A program made the position numbers and the translations under genes. The notes below the pieces were generated by a model. The model was not told the origin of the DNA. It searched no databases and was given only the letters and a program-made list of their open reading frames with translations. A DNA stretch of 50,737 bases. Source: Treponema sp. (GTDB taxonomy: Bacteria > Spirochaetota > Spirochaetia > Treponematales > Treponemataceae). The stretch is taken from positions 1-50,737 of the forward strand of contig JAEDGP010000006.1 of the NCBI GenBank assembly GCA_016297405.1. Reading direction: 5' to 3'. Shown piece after piece: positions 16,963 through 26,295 of the stretch (its first letter is position 1; every line of letters starts with the position of its first letter).

Positions 16963-19900
16963 ATGAAACCAGAATTTTTGATGCTGCAGAACATCGGACC
17001 TTACGCCGACGCAGAAATAGACTTTTCAAGTTTAGACAACATGTTCCTGATATACGGAAATACAGGATCTGGTAAAAGCTTCATTTTTGATGCAATCACA
17101 TATGCACTGTACGGAAGCCTTCCTAAAGGCCACGATGGTCGTCAAAGCGATTTCAGATCTACCTTTTCGAATGAAACACAACAAGCAAGCATAGTATTCG
17201 CATTTTCAGTGGGAAAAGAGCGATACAGAATTTCAAGGTATCTGGCATATAAACGCATGGCAAAAAAAGGAGATGGCTTGGTTGAAGAAGGACCGAAAGC
17301 TTATTTTGAAAAATGGAATCATGAACAGAATATTTATGAAAAATTTTCAATGGTCAAAATCGAAGAAATAAACGATAAGATCAACGAAATAATAGGTCTT
17401 ACAAAAGATGAATTTTCAAAGCTTATCGTCCTTCCTCAAGGTGAATTCTCTCAATTTCTTCACCAGAAAGGGTCTGAAAAACAATCCACACTTGAAAAGC
17501 TGTTTCCCATATCTGCATTTACGGCGGTTATGGATGAAGTGAAAACAAAGGTGGACAATGCGAAAGCAGAAACTAAAAGCGTTGAGCAGATGATTGCTTC
17601 ACTTCGCAAAAACATCGGCAGCGATGATCCAGAAGAAAAAATATCAAAACTTAAAGATGTACTGGAAAATTTTGAAAAACAAAGCAAAGAAATCCGTGAA
17701 GAAAAGGAAAAACTTCTTGTAAGCCGCACATCCCTTGAGAGTTTAAAGTCAAAGGCTATCAAAAATGAAGAAGCTGTAGCAAAAAAAGAACTGATTGAAA
17801 GCAAACGGTCTTCAATCAAAGAACTTGAAGAAAAGATTTTTAATCATGAAAAAGCTTTCGTCGTTTACCAGCGTCTGATGCAACTTACAAAAGACAGAAA
17901 GGAATTCCAGAAACTTGCAGCAGAGCTTGAGATGAGCAAAGTAAAACTAGAAGATGCAAAAGCTGAAAAGAGCAGACTGGACGGGAAGCTTCAAATAAAG
18001 AAAGAAGACGAAAAGCGGCTTGATGTTTTGAAAGACGAGCTTTCTGCACTAAAGTCAAAAGTAGAATCCTCATGTGATCTAAGGAAAAAAATCCAGGATT
18101 TCCAGAACCTTTGCGAAAAAAAACTTACCCATGAAAAAAAACTGGAAAAAACAGAAGAAGAAGAAAGCAAACTATTTTTGAAATTTCAGGAAATTTCAAA
18201 AAACATTCTGAAAGAAGAATTTGAAGCAGGCAAGGAAAATGATTGCTACAAAAAGATTCTGGAACTAAAACATTATTTTGATAAAGAAATAAAAGATCTG
18301 AATATTTCTATATCGGAAAAAATTCAAGCAGAATTGTCCATGTCCCAAAAAAATTTGGAACAAACAAAATTGCAGGAAACAGAAGTAAGAATTTCTGAAT
18401 TCAGAAAGCAAATCGAACACCTGGAATCCATCAGGGAAGAAAATCAAATCGCTTTGATCAGCTTAAAGCTTGAGGAAGGAAAACCATGCCCTGTATGCGG
18501 TTCCATGAACCATCCTCATCCAGCGCCACATGCACTTTCTTATGAAGAAAAAATCGATACGCTGGATTTTTCCCTACAACTTGCAAAAAAGAATCTGGAA
18601 GAATGGAACGGAAAAAAATCTCAATGCATACAGAAGATTTTTGACCTGGAAGAAAAAATCAGCAAATGCTCCATAAACGAATCTTCTTCACAACTGAAAG
18701 AACGGATGAAAATACTGGAAAGCGATGCTGAAAAAACAAATGCCGCATCGGATTTTCTGGAAAACCTTTTGCCCAAAATCGAGAATGCCAGAAATTCAAA
18801 ACACACGGCATTGATGGAACTTAAGGAAATTAAAGGCCAGAGTGCTGCTCTTGAAAAAGACATTAACGATGAAAAGAAAAAGCTTTTTCCAAATGGTGAA
18901 ACATTTGAAGATCTGGAAGATGAAATCAGGCAAAAGAACCTTATGATTCAGACGTTAAAAGAACAACTTGCGGAATTTGAAAAACAATATGCTGATGCAA
19001 ATAACACCTTCATAGAACTTGCAAGCTCAACTACTGAAAAAGAACAAAACCTTGAAAAACTTAAAGAGAACCTGGAATCCGAGGAAAAGTCCTTTCTGGC
19101 TGAAAAACAAAAAAGACTTTTCGAAAGCGAACAGCAGATTATATCCTTTGTGCTTGATGAAGATACCCTGGAAAAGTATAAAACTTGTATAGAAAGTTTT
19201 AAGAAGGATGAAATAGAAGTCACAACTGTATTAAAAACTATACACCTTGATAAAACTTCTAGGCAAATAGAAGATGAAATTCAACATATAAGCCAAAAAA
19301 TTACGAATCTTGAGGAAAAACAAGAAACCCTTGATGTCCACCAGAAGGAAGCGAACAAAAACCTTGCATCTTTGGAAAAGGATTGGAACAGTCTTCTGGA
19401 AAGCGAAAAGAAACTAAACGAGCTGAACGAAAGGGACAATGTGCTCAATCATCTCAACGATGACTTGAATGGCCGCAACCAGCTGAAATTCAATTCCTGG
19501 GCTTTATCCATGTATTTCGAAGAAGTTCTAGAATTCGCTAATGAGCATTTCGAAAGACTTTCTGAGGGGCGATACAGGTTCAAGCTTGGTAAAGGAATAA
19601 GGAACAGCGGAACAAAGGGACTTGATATATCGGTCATTGACAGCTATAACGGCACAGAAAGAGACGCATCCACATTAAGTGGCGGTGAAACTTTTGAAGC
19701 TTCTATATCACTTGCACTTGGCCTTACTGATGCAGTTCAGTCCAGATCCGGGGGAATAAAGCTTGATTCGCTTTTTATTGATGAAGGTTTTGGAACCCTG
19801 GACGAAGAGACTTTGGAAAAAGCCACACAGATACTAATGGAGATTGGAGAATCAAAAATGGTCGGAATCATTTCCCATGTGGACAGTTTTAAACAGATAG

Positions 19901-19974
19901 CAAAAAGCGGACTGAAAGTGAACAAAACAAATACCGGCTCTACTGTACAGATTGTTCACGGTGCGTGGGAATAA
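16963..19974 (+). CDS. sbcC: exonuclease subunit SbcC (Rad50-type SMC ATPase)
   Basis: 1003 residues, a normal SbcC length. Walker A GNTGSGKS at 32-39; Q-loop VLPQGEFSQFL near 165; long coiled coils (about 190-490 and 540-830) around a zinc hook CPVCG at 509-513; ABC signature LSGGE at 905-909; Walker B LFIDEGFGTLDEE about 936-948. It clamps DNA and drives the SbcD nuclease by ATP hydrolysis. Co-transcribed with sbcD. Lysine/glutamate-rich coiled coils explain the several long reverse-frame openings here. Confidence 0.95.
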   Translation: MKPEFLMLQNIGPYADAEIDFSSLDNMFLIYGNTGSGKSFIFDAITYALYGSLPKGHDGRQSDFRSTFSNETQQASIVFAFSVGKERYRISRYLAYKRMAKKGDGLVEEGPKAYFEKWNHEQNIYEKFSMVKIEEINDKINEIIGLTKDEFSKLIVLPQGEFSQFLHQKGSEKQSTLEKLFPISAFTAVMDEVKTKVDNAKAETKSVEQMIASLRKNIGSDDPEEKISKLKDVLENFEKQSKEIREEKEKLLVSRTSLESLKSKAIKNEEAVAKKELIESKRSSIKELEEKIFNHEKAFVVYQRLMQLTKDRKEFQKLAAELEMSKVKLEDAKAEKSRLDGKLQIKKEDEKRLDVLKDELSALKSKVESSCDLRKKIQDFQNLCEKKLTHEKKLEKTEEEESKLFLKFQEISKNILKEEFEAGKENDCYKKILELKHYFDKEIKDLNISISEKIQAELSMSQKNLEQTKLQETEVRISEFRKQIEHLESIREENQIALISLKLEEGKPCPVCGSMNHPHPAPHALSYEEKIDTLDFSLQLAKKNLEEWNGKKSQCIQKIFDLEEKISKCSINESSSQLKERMKILESDAEKTNAASDFLENLLPKIENARNSKHTALMELKEIKGQSAALEKDINDEKKKLFPNGETFEDLEDEIRQKNLMIQTLKEQLAEFEKQYADANNTFIELASSTTEKEQNLEKLKENLESEEKSFLAEKQKRLFESEQQIISFVLDEDTLEKYKTCIESFKKDEIEVTTVLKTIHLDKTSRQIEDEIQHISQKITNLEEKQETLDVHQKEANKNLASLEKDWNSLLESEKKLNELNERDNVLNHLNDDLNGRNQLKFNSWALSMYFEEVLEFANEHFERLSEGRYRFKLGKGIRNSGTKGLDISVIDSYNGTERDASTLSGGETFEASISLALGLTDAVQSRSGGIKLDSLFIDEGFGTLDEETLEKATQILMEIGESKMVGIISHVDSFKQIAKSGLKVNKTNTGSTVQIVHGAWE

Positions 19975-20022
19975 CTTAAGTTCATATTCAAAAAAACTAA
20001 ATTTTATGTTATTTTCGTTTAT

Positions 20023-22302
20023 ATGAAACACATTATAATTTACCTTTCTTTTTTCTTGCTAATTTTTTCAACAACTCCTGTAAGCGGGCAGCACTCACCA
20101 TCCAGGCGTCCAAAAGTTGCCCTGGTACTTAGCGGTGGCGGAGCCAAGGGACTTGCGGAAATACCTTTGATTGAGGCTATCGAGGAAGAAGGTATTCCTG
20201 TGGATTTTGTACTTGGCACAAGTATGGGGTCCCTTTTAGGCTCATTTTATGCCGCCGGATATTCTCCAAAAGAAATAAGACAGATCATGACAGATTTGGA
20301 TTTTCTAACGATTCTTAATGACAGCCCTGCCGAAATTGAACGCATTCCACGAGAGCCGTTTACAACAAAAAGCGATAACCACATATCCCTTGGAATCGGA
20401 GCAAAAACAATCGGTGCAGCCCCTGGAATCATTGGAGATCAGAAGATTCTTTCTGAATTGGACAACTACCTTTCAAGGGTCCTTACAATAAAGGATTTTG
20501 ACAAGCTTTCTATCCCATACAGGGCAATCGGTACAGACATCAGAAATGGACAGCAAATCGTTTTTGACAAAGGCTCCATTGTAGATGCAGTTCGTGCGAG
20601 CATGTCATTGCCAGCCATCTTCACGCCAGCTCCAGCTGGAAACGGCGTTTACGCCATGGATGGAGGACTTGTAAATAATCTTCCGATTCGTCTTGCAAAA
20701 GAAATGGGTGCCGACATTGTAATCGCAATGGATGTTGCAAGTGCTACCGATGTGGATCCCACAAAAATCAAGGATATGGTTTCCGTTGGTGTTCTTGTAT
20801 TCAACCTTATCATTTCATCAAATGCAATCGAACAGCATAAACTTGCAGACATTCTTTTCCATCCTGATCTGAAAAAATACAATACAATGGATTTTGCCCA
20901 TTCCAGGAAAATCATCATCGCTGGAGAAGAGTGCGTAAATGAAAACAGACAGGAACTTCACAACCTTGCTTTGAAGCTTGAAAAAATGGGCGTCAAGCTT
21001 GAACCAAAAGATAAAAACAGAATCAGCCACTATTCGTCCTTACCAGACAAAGAAATCGAGCAGATTGACATAATAGACATATCATTCGCAAAAACGAACA
21101 TCGTTCCGAAAGACAAGGAATTCAAGAAATTCCTGAACAAAAAGCTCGATAATAAAACCAAAAAAGAACTTTCTAAAGCTCTTATGACAGCAAGGAACAA
21201 ATATCACTTAAGCTCACTTTCCTATGAACTTTTCGACGGAAGCACACCGCAAACTTGCAAAATGGTACTTAAAGCTAACCACTACGCACAGGATATGGCA
21301 AAATTCTTTATAGGTGGTCAAAGCTGTCTGTATATTGCAAGAGACTCAAAGGACAACCTTACTTTCCGTGTTTTACCTGATTTCACAATCGGTATGTATG
21401 GAATCACACCTATCAACTATTATTGGAAGGCCTTTTTTGGAAACAATAACGGGCTTATATTAGATTTGATGCCAACGATTGCGAAGGCCGGAAAAACAAC
21501 ATTCGCAGGGGAATTTGGAATTCAGGCAAATTACGGTTCCAGAAATCCAGCTTACAATTTCATGTCTTCAATCGCAATCAACGATCCGGACAAAGGTATC
21601 GACATAAATGCCAATTTCATGATCCGTGTTATCGACATACTCGCATTGCGAATCGGGGCGCTGTACAACTACGATAGCATGGCTATTTCTGGAAATACGT
21701 ACAACACGTATTCGCTGTTCTCAAGTTTCGTATTCGACACAACTGAAAATGACCCGTTTGCATTCAAAGGCATAAAATTCGATGGAATAATAAAATCAGG
21801 CAATTATGTAGGAACAGATAAAAATGTCACTGCACTTTTTGCTCTTCAGACAAGACTTGAACAACGAATTCCTATCGTTCCAGACTATTGCACTCTTGGT
21901 TACGATATTTCCTTCAATACAATTCGCTATCCATCTGTTTTATGCACAGGATACACAGATATTGGTGGCATCAACGGAATGTGCGGATTCACAAGAGAAA
22001 ACTACAGACGAGACAGTGCCATCGCCGGAATTTTTTTCCAGCAGAAAATACTTGAAGCAAACGGATTTCCGATTTTCCTGCACCTGAAGGGAAAAATATC
22101 TTATTTCGACAGCTTCGATCCGATAATTCACACCAGTGATAAACTGTCTGATTCAACTTTATTCAACGGAAATTCCTTCCCTGATAATCTGATAGCAGGT
22201 TACAGTGCATTTTTAGGAATCAAAACTAGAATGGGAAGCCTTGTACTTGGCGGATCTCAAAACTCAACAGGAAAATGGTATATAACGCTTGGATTCATGT
22301 AA
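20023..22302 (+). CDS. patatin-like phospholipase with POTRA and outer-membrane barrel (type Vd-like)
   Basis: 759 residues. Signal peptide 1-22 (IIYLSFFLLIFSTTPVSG). Patatin domain about 30-300: oxyanion GGGAKG (38-43), nucleophile Ser67 in GTSMG, catalytic Asp213 in MDGG. Residues about 345-425 look like one POTRA domain (IDIIDISFAKTNIVP, LSSLSYELFDG). The remaining 330 residues alternate short beta strands with polar turns and end TLGFM, as in a 16-strand barrel. This layout and length match PlpD/FplA of the type Vd autotransporters. It would hydrolyse phospholipid at the cell surface. No Shine-Dalgarno is seen; a -10-like TATGTT (20005-20010) ends only 12 nt before the ATG. Confidence 0.85.
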   Translation: MKHIIIYLSFFLLIFSTTPVSGQHSPSRRPKVALVLSGGGAKGLAEIPLIEAIEEEGIPVDFVLGTSMGSLLGSFYAAGYSPKEIRQIMTDLDFLTILNDSPAEIERIPREPFTTKSDNHISLGIGAKTIGAAPGIIGDQKILSELDNYLSRVLTIKDFDKLSIPYRAIGTDIRNGQQIVFDKGSIVDAVRASMSLPAIFTPAPAGNGVYAMDGGLVNNLPIRLAKEMGADIVIAMDVASATDVDPTKIKDMVSVGVLVFNLIISSNAIEQHKLADILFHPDLKKYNTMDFAHSRKIIIAGEECVNENRQELHNLALKLEKMGVKLEPKDKNRISHYSSLPDKEIEQIDIIDISFAKTNIVPKDKEFKKFLNKKLDNKTKKELSKALMTARNKYHLSSLSYELFDGSTPQTCKMVLKANHYAQDMAKFFIGGQSCLYIARDSKDNLTFRVLPDFTIGMYGITPINYYWKAFFGNNNGLILDLMPTIAKAGKTTFAGEFGIQANYGSRNPAYNFMSSIAINDPDKGIDINANFMIRVIDILALRIGALYNYDSMAISGNTYNTYSLFSSFVFDTTENDPFAFKGIKFDGIIKSGNYVGTDKNVTALFALQTRLEQRIPIVPDYCTLGYDISFNTIRYPSVLCTGYTDIGGINGMCGFTRENYRRDSAIAGIFFQQKILEANGFPIFLHLKGKISYFDSFDPIIHTSDKLSDSTLFNGNSFPDNLIAGYSAFLGIKTRMGSLVLGGSQNSTGKWYITLGFM

Positions 22303-22357
22303 TAAACTGATCCCCGTGTGGAATAATCCAAAGATTTTTTATATATTAAATCTTAAG

Positions 22358-22371
22358 ATACCCGAGGGTAT
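22358..22371. repeat. 14-bp perfect palindrome in the trpS leader
   Basis: ATACCCGAGGGTAT lies 55 nt after the patatin-gene stop and 40 nt before trpS. It can form a small hairpin followed by TTTCTACTTT, or act as a DNA operator. Too short a T run to be called a terminator with confidence. Confidence 0.5.
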
Positions 22372-22410
22372 TTCTACTTTAAGTACGCAGACAAAAATAA
22401 GGAAAAACAA

Positions 22411-23490
22411 ATGGCAGAAACAATTAACAGCGCTACTTACGAAGCAGCACTTACTACAAGTAAAAAAATTGAAGAAGACATCGTAAAAAATCCACAGAAA
22501 TATAGAGTTTTGACAGGTGACCGTCCAACAGGTCGCCTTCACATCGGTCATTATTTTGGTTCATTGCAGAACCGCGTTCGTCTTTCAAAACTTGGAGTTC
22601 CAACAATGATTCTTATTGCTGACTACCAGGTTTTAACAGACCACGACGCTTATCAGGAAATCAGCCAGAATACAAAGCAGCTGGTAATCGATTATCTTGC
22701 AGCTGGTATTGAACCAGGCGATAACGTAATCATATATCCACATTCATACATTCCAGAAGCAAACCAGCTTATGGTTCCATTCCTTACTTTGATTTCCAAT
22801 GCGGAATTGAGCCGTAACCCGACAGTGAAGGAAGAAATTGCTGCAGCAGGCATTACAAATGTAAATGCGGGCATGTACACATATCCTGTTCATCAGGCAG
22901 TTGACATTCTTTTCTGTAAGGGAACTGTTGTTCCTGCAGGAAAAGATCAGCTTCCACATATTGAAATGGCCCGCACAATCGCCAACCGCTTTAACAAGAA
23001 GTTCTGCAAGGACCGTGAACCGGTTTTCCCGCTTCCAAATGTTTTGCTTTCAAAGACTCCAAGCATCATGGGATTGGATGGAAAACAGAAAATGTCCAAG
23101 AGCCGAGGAAATGCCATCATGCTTTCTGCAACAGAAGACGAAACGGCAAAACTTATCAAGAAGGCAAAAACTGACGGCGAACGACTTATCACTTACGATC
23201 CTGTAAACCGCCCGGAAGTTGCAAATCTTTTGCAGCTCATTTCATTGTGTACAAAGGAAACTCCAGAGGCTGTTGCTGAACGCATAGGTGAAGGTGGAGG
23301 CGGAATGCTTAAGAACGAACTTACAATGGCCTTGAACGAGGAACTGCGCCCCTTGCGCGAAAAACGAGCCCAGCTTGAAAAAAATCCTGAATACATCCGC
23401 AAAGTATTGCTTGATGGCGTAGAAAAAGCCCGAGCCATCGCCGACCAGACATTGCGTGAAGTTAGAGAGTGCATGAATATGCAGATTTAA
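22411..23490 (+). CDS. trpS: tryptophan--tRNA ligase
   Basis: 359 residues. Class I synthetase motifs: HIGH at 44-47 in RPTGRLHIGHYFG and KMSKSRGN near 227. The AIDQ-type tryptophan pocket appears as HQAVDILFCKG and the GKDQLPHIEMAR segment is typical of TrpRS. It charges tRNA-Trp in the cytoplasm. AAGGA lies 8 nt before the ATG. The leader has no T-box features. It is slightly longer than the usual 330 residues because of an N-terminal helical extension of about 30 residues. Confidence 0.96.
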   Translation: MAETINSATYEAALTTSKKIEEDIVKNPQKYRVLTGDRPTGRLHIGHYFGSLQNRVRLSKLGVPTMILIADYQVLTDHDAYQEISQNTKQLVIDYLAAGIEPGDNVIIYPHSYIPEANQLMVPFLTLISNAELSRNPTVKEEIAAAGITNVNAGMYTYPVHQAVDILFCKGTVVPAGKDQLPHIEMARTIANRFNKKFCKDREPVFPLPNVLLSKTPSIMGLDGKQKMSKSRGNAIMLSATEDETAKLIKKAKTDGERLITYDPVNRPEVANLLQLISLCTKETPEAVAERIGEGGGGMLKNELTMALNEELRPLREKRAQLEKNPEYIRKVLLDGVEKARAIADQTLREVRECMNMQI

Positions 23491-23665
23491 TCAAAACGAG
23501 CAGTGGCGCAACTTTAATTAAATCCAATTGTACAGGATACGATCTAAGGTAAGTATTCTGTACATTACTCATGACAGTGCACAATCAGTGCAGAGCGTTT
23601 TTGACATTGAAAAAGATAGTTTGCATCCATGTATTGAGCGGGAGAGGTCTACGTACCAGGCTTTT
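23491..23665. other. gene-free spacer with inverted and direct repeats
   Basis: 175 bp between convergent trpS and cca. It holds a near-perfect 12-bp inverted repeat with a 12-nt centre (TGTACAGGATAC 23529-23540, GTATTCTGTACA 23553-23564) and a close CAGTGCA direct repeat (about 23575-23593). A 30-codon open stretch (FDIEKDSLHPCIERER) is readable on the plus strand but matches nothing I recognise. No T-tract terminator is visible for trpS here. Confidence 0.55.
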
Positions 23666-25063
23666 TTAGTTTTTGAATTTTACTGCATATATATTTCTTG
23701 CTATCTTCAACAGCTCTTCCCGTTGATTCATGGAAGGATCATCCAAAACTGTTTCCAAAAGCTCATTCAATATAAAACCAAGATGCTTTCCGCCAGGTAT
23801 TCCTTCTGCCATCAAATCCCTTCCATTTACAGCTAAAGATTTAAGCGAAACTTCACCTTCCTGATCATAGATTTCCTTTATTCTGTCCTTGAATTCCAAA
23901 AGCAAGGCAATAGCAGGACTGTCATGGATTCTTATGTCTTCGTTGTATTTTCCATACATGTCGGCAAACCTAAGATCGAACAAGTCTTCAACGTTTTCAA
24001 TTCCAACTCGAACTAGGAATCTTCTCACAGCAGCATCACTCCATTTGCTTTCGTAATGAAACATGTGATTTTCAATCAAATGGCATACATTATCGATTAC
24101 TGCATTAGGAAGCTTTAACCTGAAAAGCACCTGTTTTGAAATGGATGCTGAATATTTTTCATGATTGAAAAAATTGAAAATTTCACCTTCCTTTGTTTTA
24201 TTCGTTCTTTTTGCCTGGGGTTTCCCTACATCATGGAAAAGGGCAGCCAAACGCACATTCATTTTATCCTTAGGCGCTCCATCACATGCATACATATTAT
24301 GGTCAAAAACATCAAAAATATGATAACCACGAAAATCATTCTGGATGCAATTTCTGCAAGCAGCAACTTCCGGAAGAAATATATTCAGCAATCCTGTATC
24401 TTCCATAAGTTTTATTGCTATTGAAGGTTTATCAGAAGCAAGAATCTTTAAAAACTCATCCCGAAACCTTTCAATTGAAATGCCTTTGGTAACTTCAAGA
24501 ATCCTTGGATCTTTTATTGCATTCAAAGTTTCCAGTTCTATGGAAAATCCAAGTTTTGCGCAAAAACGTATTGCTCGAATTGGTCTTAGTCCATCTTCAA
24601 AAAACCTTTCACCAGGGGTACCAACCGTGCGGATAATCCCATTTTTTATATCTGCTCTTCCGTCAAAAGGATCTTCGATTTTGCCGTCTTTAAGAGATGC
24701 AGCAATCGCATTCATTGTAAAATCCCTGCGAGAAAGATCTTCATACAAATCCCATGTATAGAAAACCTTGTCAGGATGACGCCCGTCCGAATAACCTTCC
24801 TCTGTCCGGAATGTTGTGACTTCTATTTCTTGACCCATAAAGTGTACAGTTACAGTCCCATGGGCAATTCCTGTTGGTATGACTTTATGGAAAATGGACA
24901 TAACCTGCTGGGGAGTTGCATCTGTGGTCACATCCCAATCAGAAGGAATTTTCTTCATCAAGCAATCTCGAACCGCACCGCCTACAAGATACGCCTTAAA
25001 TCCAGATTCTTCAAACAGCCGGTTCATTTTTTTTAGAACAGAAGGAATTCCAATATAGTCCAT
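23666..25063 (-). CDS. cca: CCA-adding tRNA nucleotidyltransferase with HD domain
   Basis: 465 residues. Nucleotidyltransferase head: LVGGAVRDCL, then SDWDVTTDATP with the metal-binding aspartates, RRDFTMNAIAAS, and the ERFRDEFLKIL neck. An HD domain follows (LAALFHDVGKPQ, about 265-276; NHMFHYES). This is the bacterial CCA enzyme layout, which builds or repairs the tRNA 3' end. It lacks the poly(A) polymerase signature seen in the 14548 gene. The ATG lies 3 nt after the stop of the upstream membrane-protein gene, whose last codons supply a CTGGAG ribosome site, so the two are coupled. Confidence 0.92.
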   Translation of the reverse strand: MDYIGIPSVLKKMNRLFEESGFKAYLVGGAVRDCLMKKIPSDWDVTTDATPQQVMSIFHKVIPTGIAHGTVTVHFMGQEIEVTTFRTEEGYSDGRHPDKVFYTWDLYEDLSRRDFTMNAIAASLKDGKIEDPFDGRADIKNGIIRTVGTPGERFFEDGLRPIRAIRFCAKLGFSIELETLNAIKDPRILEVTKGISIERFRDEFLKILASDKPSIAIKLMEDTGLLNIFLPEVAACRNCIQNDFRGYHIFDVFDHNMYACDGAPKDKMNVRLAALFHDVGKPQAKRTNKTKEGEIFNFFNHEKYSASISKQVLFRLKLPNAVIDNVCHLIENHMFHYESKWSDAAVRRFLVRVGIENVEDLFDLRFADMYGKYNEDIRIHDSPAIALLLEFKDRIKEIYDQEGEVSLKSLAVNGRDLMAEGIPGGKHLGFILNELLETVLDDPSMNQREELLKIARNIYAVKFKN

Positions 25064-25066
25064 TTT

Positions 25067-25429
25067 CTAAACTCCAGATGAAAGAACATCAAAAAAAGCG
25101 AGCAGGACAAGAAAAAATACACTTGTCGCCATAACCACAAAATATATCAAGGAAAAAAGAACATATTTTTTTTTCCTGTCGCAAATCACTGCATTCATCA
25201 AAGAAAGAATCATTCCCAAGAACGAAAATACCAGACACAATATAGCAGCAAATCCGCTTATCCTTATCAGATAAATAAGATTTGAATCCAAAAATTGCTG
25301 ATAATTTCCTACCACAAATACAAGAAACAGAACTATATAAAATATAAACAAAAAGCATGTGGTGCGTTTTGTTGCATTGAACAAAAAAGGTGCGAACATT
25401 TTGCTTTTGTTTATTCTTGAAGTATTCAT
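25067..25429 (-). CDS. small multi-pass membrane protein of unknown function
   Basis: 120 residues, mostly hydrophobic, with three to four predicted membrane helices (about 23-43, 52-82, 90-115) and a basic N-terminus. I recognise no family. It is taken as real because its stop is 3 nt from the cca ATG and its end carries the cca ribosome site. There is no Shine-Dalgarno before its ATG. A TATAAC hexamer on the minus strand (25443-25438) would place the transcript start at or just before the ATG, so the mRNA may be leaderless. Confidence 0.55.
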   Translation of the reverse strand: MNTSRINKSKMFAPFLFNATKRTTCFLFIFYIVLFLVFVVGNYQQFLDSNLIYLIRISGFAAILCLVFSFLGMILSLMNAVICDRKKKYVLFSLIYFVVMATSVFFLVLLAFFDVLSSGV

Positions 25430-25445
25430 AAAGCATTGTTATACT
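25417..25445 (+). promoter_or_regulatory. sigma-70-type promoter for the SPFH-like gene
   Basis: TTGAAG (25417-25422), a 17-bp spacer, TATACT (25440-25445). The start codon at 25479 is 33 nt downstream. The -35 lies inside the divergent membrane-protein gene, and the -10 overlaps a minus-strand TATAAC, so the two promoters may exclude each other. Confidence 0.65.
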
Positions 25446-25478
25446 AAAAAAGATATTTTTTGCAGTCAAGGGGAAGAA

Positions 25479-26270
25479 ATGCGAAAGTTTTTCAGAACGC
25501 TTTTTGCACTCATCATCATAACCTTTCTGATGGGAACAGCAGTTTTCTTTGTGGGATGGACTCAGTTTAGGCTTAAAAACGATACATTTGGAATCCTCAT
25601 ATCAAAAACCGGTGGCATCTCCCAAAAGCCTGTGAAAAGCGGCATTTTCGTGTGGAACTGGGAATTTCTGATCCCAACAAATGCCAGACTTGAATGTTTT
25701 CCTCTAAATGACATATCCATCAGCAAGAATTATACTGGCAAGCTGCCTTCGTCCGATCTTTATGCAATGACTATTAACAGCGAAAATCCTTTTACATACT
25801 ACATGAATTTCACTGCAAAAGTGCATGTTCCGCCAGAACGCATTCTTTCGCTGCTGAACGACGGAAAAATTTCAAACGCAAAGGATTTAAACACTTACAT
25901 AGACAGCGCAGTGGAAGAACTTTGTACGGAAGCTGTAGTTTCCTTGATTTCAAAGAAAATTAAACAGCAGGATTTCATGCCGTCTCCAAAAGACCTGCAG
26001 GAAATTCTTGATTCCAGCGTTGCCACAAAGCGTTTTTCCGACCTGGTGTTCACGGACTTCACGTTGAACAGTTACGAGCTTCCTGATTACAAGCTTTACA
26101 TCACTGCAAGGGACTATTATCTGAAGGCGCTGTATAAGCTGGTCGAATCCGAACTTACGAGGGTGGATCTTTCTCCTGCTGGAATCATCAGCAATATAAA
26201 GGAAATAAACAGCAACTTTGAAAAACCTGTTCCGACCGGAACATTGAACCAAAAAGAAGCTGATGAATAA
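25479..26270 (+). CDS. membrane-anchored SPFH/band 7-like protein (tentative)
   Basis: 263 residues from ATG 25479, chosen for AAGGGGAAG just upstream; the frame is open further up but that overlaps the divergent gene. One N-terminal membrane helix (LFALIIITFLMGTAVFFVGW, 8-27). The next part (FGILISKTGG, KSGIFVWNWEFLIPTN) resembles the start of SPFH domains, and PDYKLYITARDYYLKAL resembles their helical end, but the match is from eye only. Such proteins form membrane scaffolds. It precedes aroH by 25 nt, so they may be co-transcribed. No catalytic residues were seen. Confidence 0.6.
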   Translation: MRKFFRTLFALIIITFLMGTAVFFVGWTQFRLKNDTFGILISKTGGISQKPVKSGIFVWNWEFLIPTNARLECFPLNDISISKNYTGKLPSSDLYAMTINSENPFTYYMNFTAKVHVPPERILSLLNDGKISNAKDLNTYIDSAVEELCTEAVVSLISKKIKQQDFMPSPKDLQEILDSSVATKRFSDLVFTDFTLNSYELPDYKLYITARDYYLKALYKLVESELTRVDLSPAGIISNIKEINSNFEKPVPTGTLNQKEADE

Positions 26271-26295
26271 ACACATAAATTATGGTACCTGAAAA

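Noticed and set aside
22303..22410. T-box or tryptophan attenuator upstream of trpS
   Set aside because: No T-box bulge sequence, no Trp-codon leader peptide and no terminator/antiterminator pair; only a 14-bp palindrome.
23529..23564. integron attC site
   Set aside because: The repeat lacks recognisable RYYYAAC/GTTRRRY core sites, and there is no cassette-like gene or integrase in the window.
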